From an uncultured Clostridia bacterium (lineage in GTDB: Bacteria; Bacillota; Clostridia; Christensenellales; Aristaeellaceae), in NCBI GenBank assembly GCA_934662505.1, contig CAKUKE010000002.1:171299-235298 (forward strand): a DNA stretch of 64,000 nt. Direction: 5' to 3'. The notes beneath the pieces are model-generated. The model had not been told where the DNA came from. It searched no databases and saw only the letters and a list, made by a program, of their open reading frames with translations. Shown here piece by piece: positions 61,535-64,000 of the stretch; the first letter of the stretch is position 1; each line of letters begins with the position of its first letter. The position numbers and the translations under genes were made by a program.

Positions 61535-62827
61535 TCAGCGTTCAGAAAAGTGGTACTTTTTCAGCTTCCGACCGGCAAGCAGGCAGAACAGGCACCCCGT
61601 CAACCCCAGAATAAACAGCACCATGGCGGCCCCTGCGCCCTTGCCCTGTCCAAACAGGGTCGATAGCGCGGCGCTTTCCTGATGCGCTGCCATCAGAGGT
61701 TCGCACACTGCGTCCACCATCCAGCCGCCCCAGAACAGGCCGATGGGGATGGTGAAAAACTGCAGGGTATTCCGGCAGGCATAGACCCTTCCCTGCAATT
61801 CCACGGGAATGGTTGAGCGGAGGATCACATCCAGATTGGCGCTCATGATGGGCACCACGATCCAGCCCAGCCCCTGTGCAATGCACCAGAAAATGGGATT
61901 TCTGGTGAAGGCCAGCACAAAGTTCTCTGTGCTCATGGAAAACAGCATGGTGAGGTAAACTGCGCGCACACGGTCTTTCGGCTTCGGGAGCAGGGAGACC
62001 AGCAGGCTGCCCAGCACCATGGCAAGACCGGCGCAGGAGGTCACCGCGCCCAGCACCGTGCTGCCGCCTCTTGGGTTTGGAAGCACCAGTCCCGGTAATG
62101 CCGCGTCAAAGGCGGAGGACACAAAGTTGATCCCTGCCATGAAAAGAATGAGGGTTAGTACCAGCGGGGTGCGGCGAAGGAACGCCAGTCCTTCATGCGC
62201 CAGCATCAGCACACTCTCCCGCTCGTGTCTGCGTGTCGGGGGCAGACGGATGAAGCACAGCAGGGTCACAAAGGCAGCGGCAAAGCTGATGAGATCCACC
62301 GCAATCACCCCTTTCAGCCCGACCAGCGTGTACAGAGCGGTCGCCAGCAGCGGCGTCAGAATGGAGATCAGCGAACGGGACAGGGACGTCAGACTGCTGG
62401 CGGTCTGATAGTGGGCTTTGGGGATCACCAGCGTCATAGCCACTTCGGACGCAGGCTGCTGTACCGTGTTCATCAGACCGGAAAATGCATTCAGGGCATA
62501 TAGGTGCCCCACTGCCAGCGTTCCGGTGCTGAACAGGACAAAGATCGCCACCGTGCAGGCCGCTGCCAGCAGATCGCACAGGAGCATGCTCTTCTTTTTG
62601 TCCATGCGGTCGGTCAGCGCTCCGGCAAAAATGCTCATGACCACATAGGGCGCGTAAGAGCAGATGGTCAACGCAGCCGTGCTCAGAGAAGAGCCGGTCT
62701 TTTCATACAGCCACAGCGTGAGAGCGAAGGACGTCATGGCGCTTCCCAACTGGGATACGCTCTGGGTGCTCCACAGCAGAAAAAAGTCACGCAGTTCTTT
62801 TACGCCTTTTATTCTATGAAATTTCAT
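61535..62827 (-). CDS. MFS efflux transporter (Mef-like)
   Basis: The 430-residue protein has twelve membrane segments and the MFS_3/Mef-type pattern (LLWSTQSVSQLGSAMTSFALTLWLYEKTGS, then the cytoplasmic DRMDKKK loop). It resembles macrolide-type efflux pumps. ATG 62827 has AAAGGAG seven bases upstream. A second in-frame ATG at 62893 also has a strong GAGGAGG, sits in a hairpin and would add 22 residues. The long leader suggests inducible control. Confidence 0.88.
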   Translation of the reverse strand: MKFHRIKGVKELRDFFLLWSTQSVSQLGSAMTSFALTLWLYEKTGSSLSTAALTICSYAPYVVMSIFAGALTDRMDKKKSMLLCDLLAAACTVAIFVLFSTGTLAVGHLYALNAFSGLMNTVQQPASEVAMTLVIPKAHYQTASSLTSLSRSLISILTPLLATALYTLVGLKGVIAVDLISFAAAFVTLLCFIRLPPTRRHERESVLMLAHEGLAFLRRTPLVLTLILFMAGINFVSSAFDAALPGLVLPNPRGGSTVLGAVTSCAGLAMVLGSLLVSLLPKPKDRVRAVYLTMLFSMSTENFVLAFTRNPIFWCIAQGLGWIVVPIMSANLDVILRSTIPVELQGRVYACRNTLQFFTIPIGLFWGGWMVDAVCEPLMAAHQESAALSTLFGQGKGAGAAMVLFILGLTGCLFCLLAGRKLKKYHFSER

Positions 62828-62863
62828 TTCTTTGCTCCTTTCAGGGTTGAACATCCTTTCGAA

Positions 62864-62941
62864 GCAAAGCCTGAGGAAACCGTTTTCCTCCATGCAGCCT
62901 CCTCAGACTCTGCATGGAGCGGAGACAATGCAAAGCCTCAC
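62864..62941 (-). promoter_or_regulatory. Attenuator-like leader structures of the MFS gene
   Basis: On the minus strand CTCCATGCAG (62919-62910) pairs with CTGCATGGAG (62897-62888); the loop holds GAGGAGG and the 3' arm holds the ATG at 62893. GAGGAAA/TTTCCTC form the next hairpin (62890-62873). AGGCTTTGC occurs twice (62938-62930 and 62872-62864), allowing alternative pairings. Confidence 0.65.
62903..62941 (-). CDS. Putative 12-residue leader peptide
   Basis: GTG at 62941 preceded by GGGAGGG six bases upstream starts MRLCIVSAPCRV and then a stop. The last codons form the 5' arm of the hairpin that encloses the next Shine-Dalgarno and start codon. A ribosome stalled here would change that structure. 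It starts MRL, as the MRLR end of known Mef and Erm leader peptides does. Confidence 0.5.
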   Translation of the reverse strand: MRLCIVSAPCRV

Positions 62942-63163
62942 GCCTATCCCTCCCAAAAGAAACGTTGTATGTCCATGAACGGTGGCATGCTGCGCACCGC
63001 GAACATCCGTTGACTGCCGTGGTTTTTCGTGTGAGCGAACAGAAGAAGGCCAATTTCTCCCCTGTTTATGAACGTCGTTTCTGCCATTTGCAGGTGCCGT
63101 GCAGGTATCCCCTGCGAGTCTGGTTGTATGCCGATCAAAAAACGTTTTCCAATTCACTTTTTT

Positions 63164-63192
63164 ATTGTAACATGACTTTCTTTCTTTTTCAA
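63164..63192 (-). promoter_or_regulatory. Promoter of the MFS gene
   Basis: On the minus strand TTGAAA-N17-TACAAT with an extended TG. Transcription would begin about 330 bases before the MFS start at 62827. Confidence 0.75.
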
Positions 63193-63205
63193 CTTGCCAA
63201 AAGAC

Positions 63206-63238
63206 AAAAAGCGCCGCACGGTCATAACCGATGCGGCG
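63206..63238 (-). terminator. Terminator between the HxlR and MFS genes
   Basis: On the minus strand CGCCGCA-CGGT and ACCG-TGCGGCG pair with a small bulge and are followed by CTTTTT. The 240 bases between it and the HxlR stop hold nothing recognisable. Confidence 0.88.
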
Positions 63239-63480
63239 TCTGATGAATGATGCACAGAACAATTACGGAAAATCGCTGCCATAATGGGTGTCATGGCTTA
63301 AAAAGTCCCGTGCATATGAGCCTTTTGGAACCTGTGAAATTATTCCCACTCGCTCCCTGAAAGCGTGGCCTAAACAGTTTTGTATAGATAGTTTAGTTCC
63401 GATTATCAGGATTACTTAGATTATCCAAGAATTACGGTGTATCATAATTCCTGTTGTCATTGTGTTGTCAGGCAGAGGGA

Positions 63481-63822
63481 TTATCTGGTCGTGAAACTGC
63501 TTTTATACCCTTCGCCCCATGCCCACATGGAATCCAGAATGGGCTTCAGGCTTTTACCGAGTTCCGTCAGCGAATATTCCACTCTCGGCGGCACTTCTGC
63601 GTAGACCTCACGGTGAACAAGCCCGTTTTCCTCCATTGCCCGGAGCTGGGCGGTCAAGACCTTCTGAGACACATTGCCTACGGACTTTTTCAGTTCTCCA
63701 AATCGCTTTGTTCCCGGCATCAGGTCCCGCAGGATCAGCACCTTCCACTTGTCCCCGATGAGGGTCAGCGTGGTCTCCACAGGGCAGGCGGGAAGAGCGG
63801 CTTTTGCGATCATTTCGCTCAT
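63481..63822 (-). CDS. HxlR family transcriptional regulator
   Basis: The 113-residue winged-helix protein has the HxlR pattern: CPVETTLTLIGDKWKVLILRDLMPGTKRFGEL, then NVSQKVLTAQLRAMEENGLVHREVYAEVPPRVEYSLTELG. Members sense redox or aldehyde stress, often through the N-terminal Cys (here in PACPVE). ATG 63822 has GGAGGG eight bases upstream. It is probably divergent from a gene beyond the right edge. Confidence 0.92.
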   Translation of the reverse strand: MSEMIAKAALPACPVETTLTLIGDKWKVLILRDLMPGTKRFGELKKSVGNVSQKVLTAQLRAMEENGLVHREVYAEVPPRVEYSLTELGKSLKPILDSMWAWGEGYKSSFTTR

Positions 63823-63898
63823 ATTTGAAACCCTCCATAAAAATTTTTTCAAGCGCCATATTGCCGGAAAACCCAGTAACGGCGCAATCGTTTCTTTC

Positions 63899-63948
63899 TG
63901 GTAACTACCCATTAGTTTCTGTTTGGTAACTACGGCACAATATTGTGC
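63899..63948. promoter_or_regulatory. Operator-like repeats beside the HxlR gene
   Basis: TGGTAACTAC occurs twice as a direct repeat (63899-63908 and 63924-63933), 25 bases apart. A 14-bp perfect palindrome, GCACAATATTGTGC, follows at 63935-63948. A plus-strand TATAAT lies near 63979, pointing to a gene outside the window. Confidence 0.65.
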
Positions 63949-64000
63949 TTACTTTACGAATTGGAGCTACGGTATTATTATAATGCCAGAGGCAAACGAA

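Overview
The window looks like a chromosomal segment of an anaerobic, endospore-forming member of the Clostridia, moderately GC-rich by eye. The spore evidence is a SpoIID-type protein, a SPOCS+LysM protein resembling SipL, a YhcN/YlaJ-type lipoprotein and a protein with a Spo0A DNA-binding domain. LexA with a Bacillus-type SOS box, strong Shine-Dalgarno sequences, TTG/GTG starts and consensus sigma-A promoters also point to the Firmicutes. There are no rRNA genes, insertion sequences, prophage or CRISPR arrays; one tRNA (Pro, GGG) is present.

Layout, left to right. 1-7.3 kb: 5' part of polyphosphate kinase, an unusual metallophosphoesterase, radA, an exported five-repeat peptidoglycan-binding protein, a SpoIID-like lipoprotein and an exported lipase. 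7.5-13.1 kb: an envelope cassette (DUF308 protein, MMPL transporter, exported L-x-x-G heptad protein) with TetR and XRE regulators. 13.3-18.2 kb: an ANTAR-type regulator heads pyrG-purB-purA. 18.4-20.0 kb: tRNA-Pro followed by a TetR/ATC-hydrolase-like module. 20.3-22.8 kb: TetR-rsgA-methyltransferase operon behind two palindromic operators. 23.5-26.6 kb: lexA with its SOS box, a small cysteine-rich protein and a XerS-like recombinase, then about 1.5 kb without convincing genes. 27.5-34.0 kb: probable operon ackA, GNAT, alpha/beta hydrolase, membrane-anchored Mur ligase, Ddl, ComEA-like, RNase HI. 34.1-38.3 kb: TraX-like protein, split ThrE-type exporter, Spo0A-like regulator, unknown protein. 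38.4-45.0 kb: surE, RpiR regulator, BaiN-like flavoprotein, DnaQ-like exonuclease, nucleoside kinase, YhcN-like lipoprotein, small membrane protein. 45.0-49.0 kb: SipL-like protein and an ABC exporter. 49.1-61.3 kb: amino-sugar/cell-wall recycling and carbohydrate genes (DUF2804, TIM-barrel isomerases, two esterases, MurK-like kinase, MurQ, NagA, Gfo/Idh, DppA-like aminopeptidase) with a MATE pump and an E2-like pseudoenzyme. 61.5-63.9 kb: a Mef-like MFS pump behind a long structured leader, and an HxlR regulator whose operator region runs off the right edge.

The most interesting non-coding signals are two. First, three sporulation-type genes (SpoIID-like, YhcN-like, SipL-like) each have their Shine-Dalgarno locked in the 3' arm of an intergenic hairpin. 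In two of them the anti-Shine-Dalgarno arm lies in the 14-nt spacer of a sigma-E-like promoter, so read-through RNA would be silenced while RNA from the local promoter would be translatable. Second, the MFS pump has a roughly 330-nt leader with a 12-codon leader peptide overlapping a perfect hairpin that holds a Shine-Dalgarno and an in-frame start, an arrangement like drug-inducible translation attenuators. Also notable are two regulators (ANTAR and Spo0A-like) with receiver domains lacking the phospho-acceptor aspartate. All functional calls come from reading motifs; no database search was possible.
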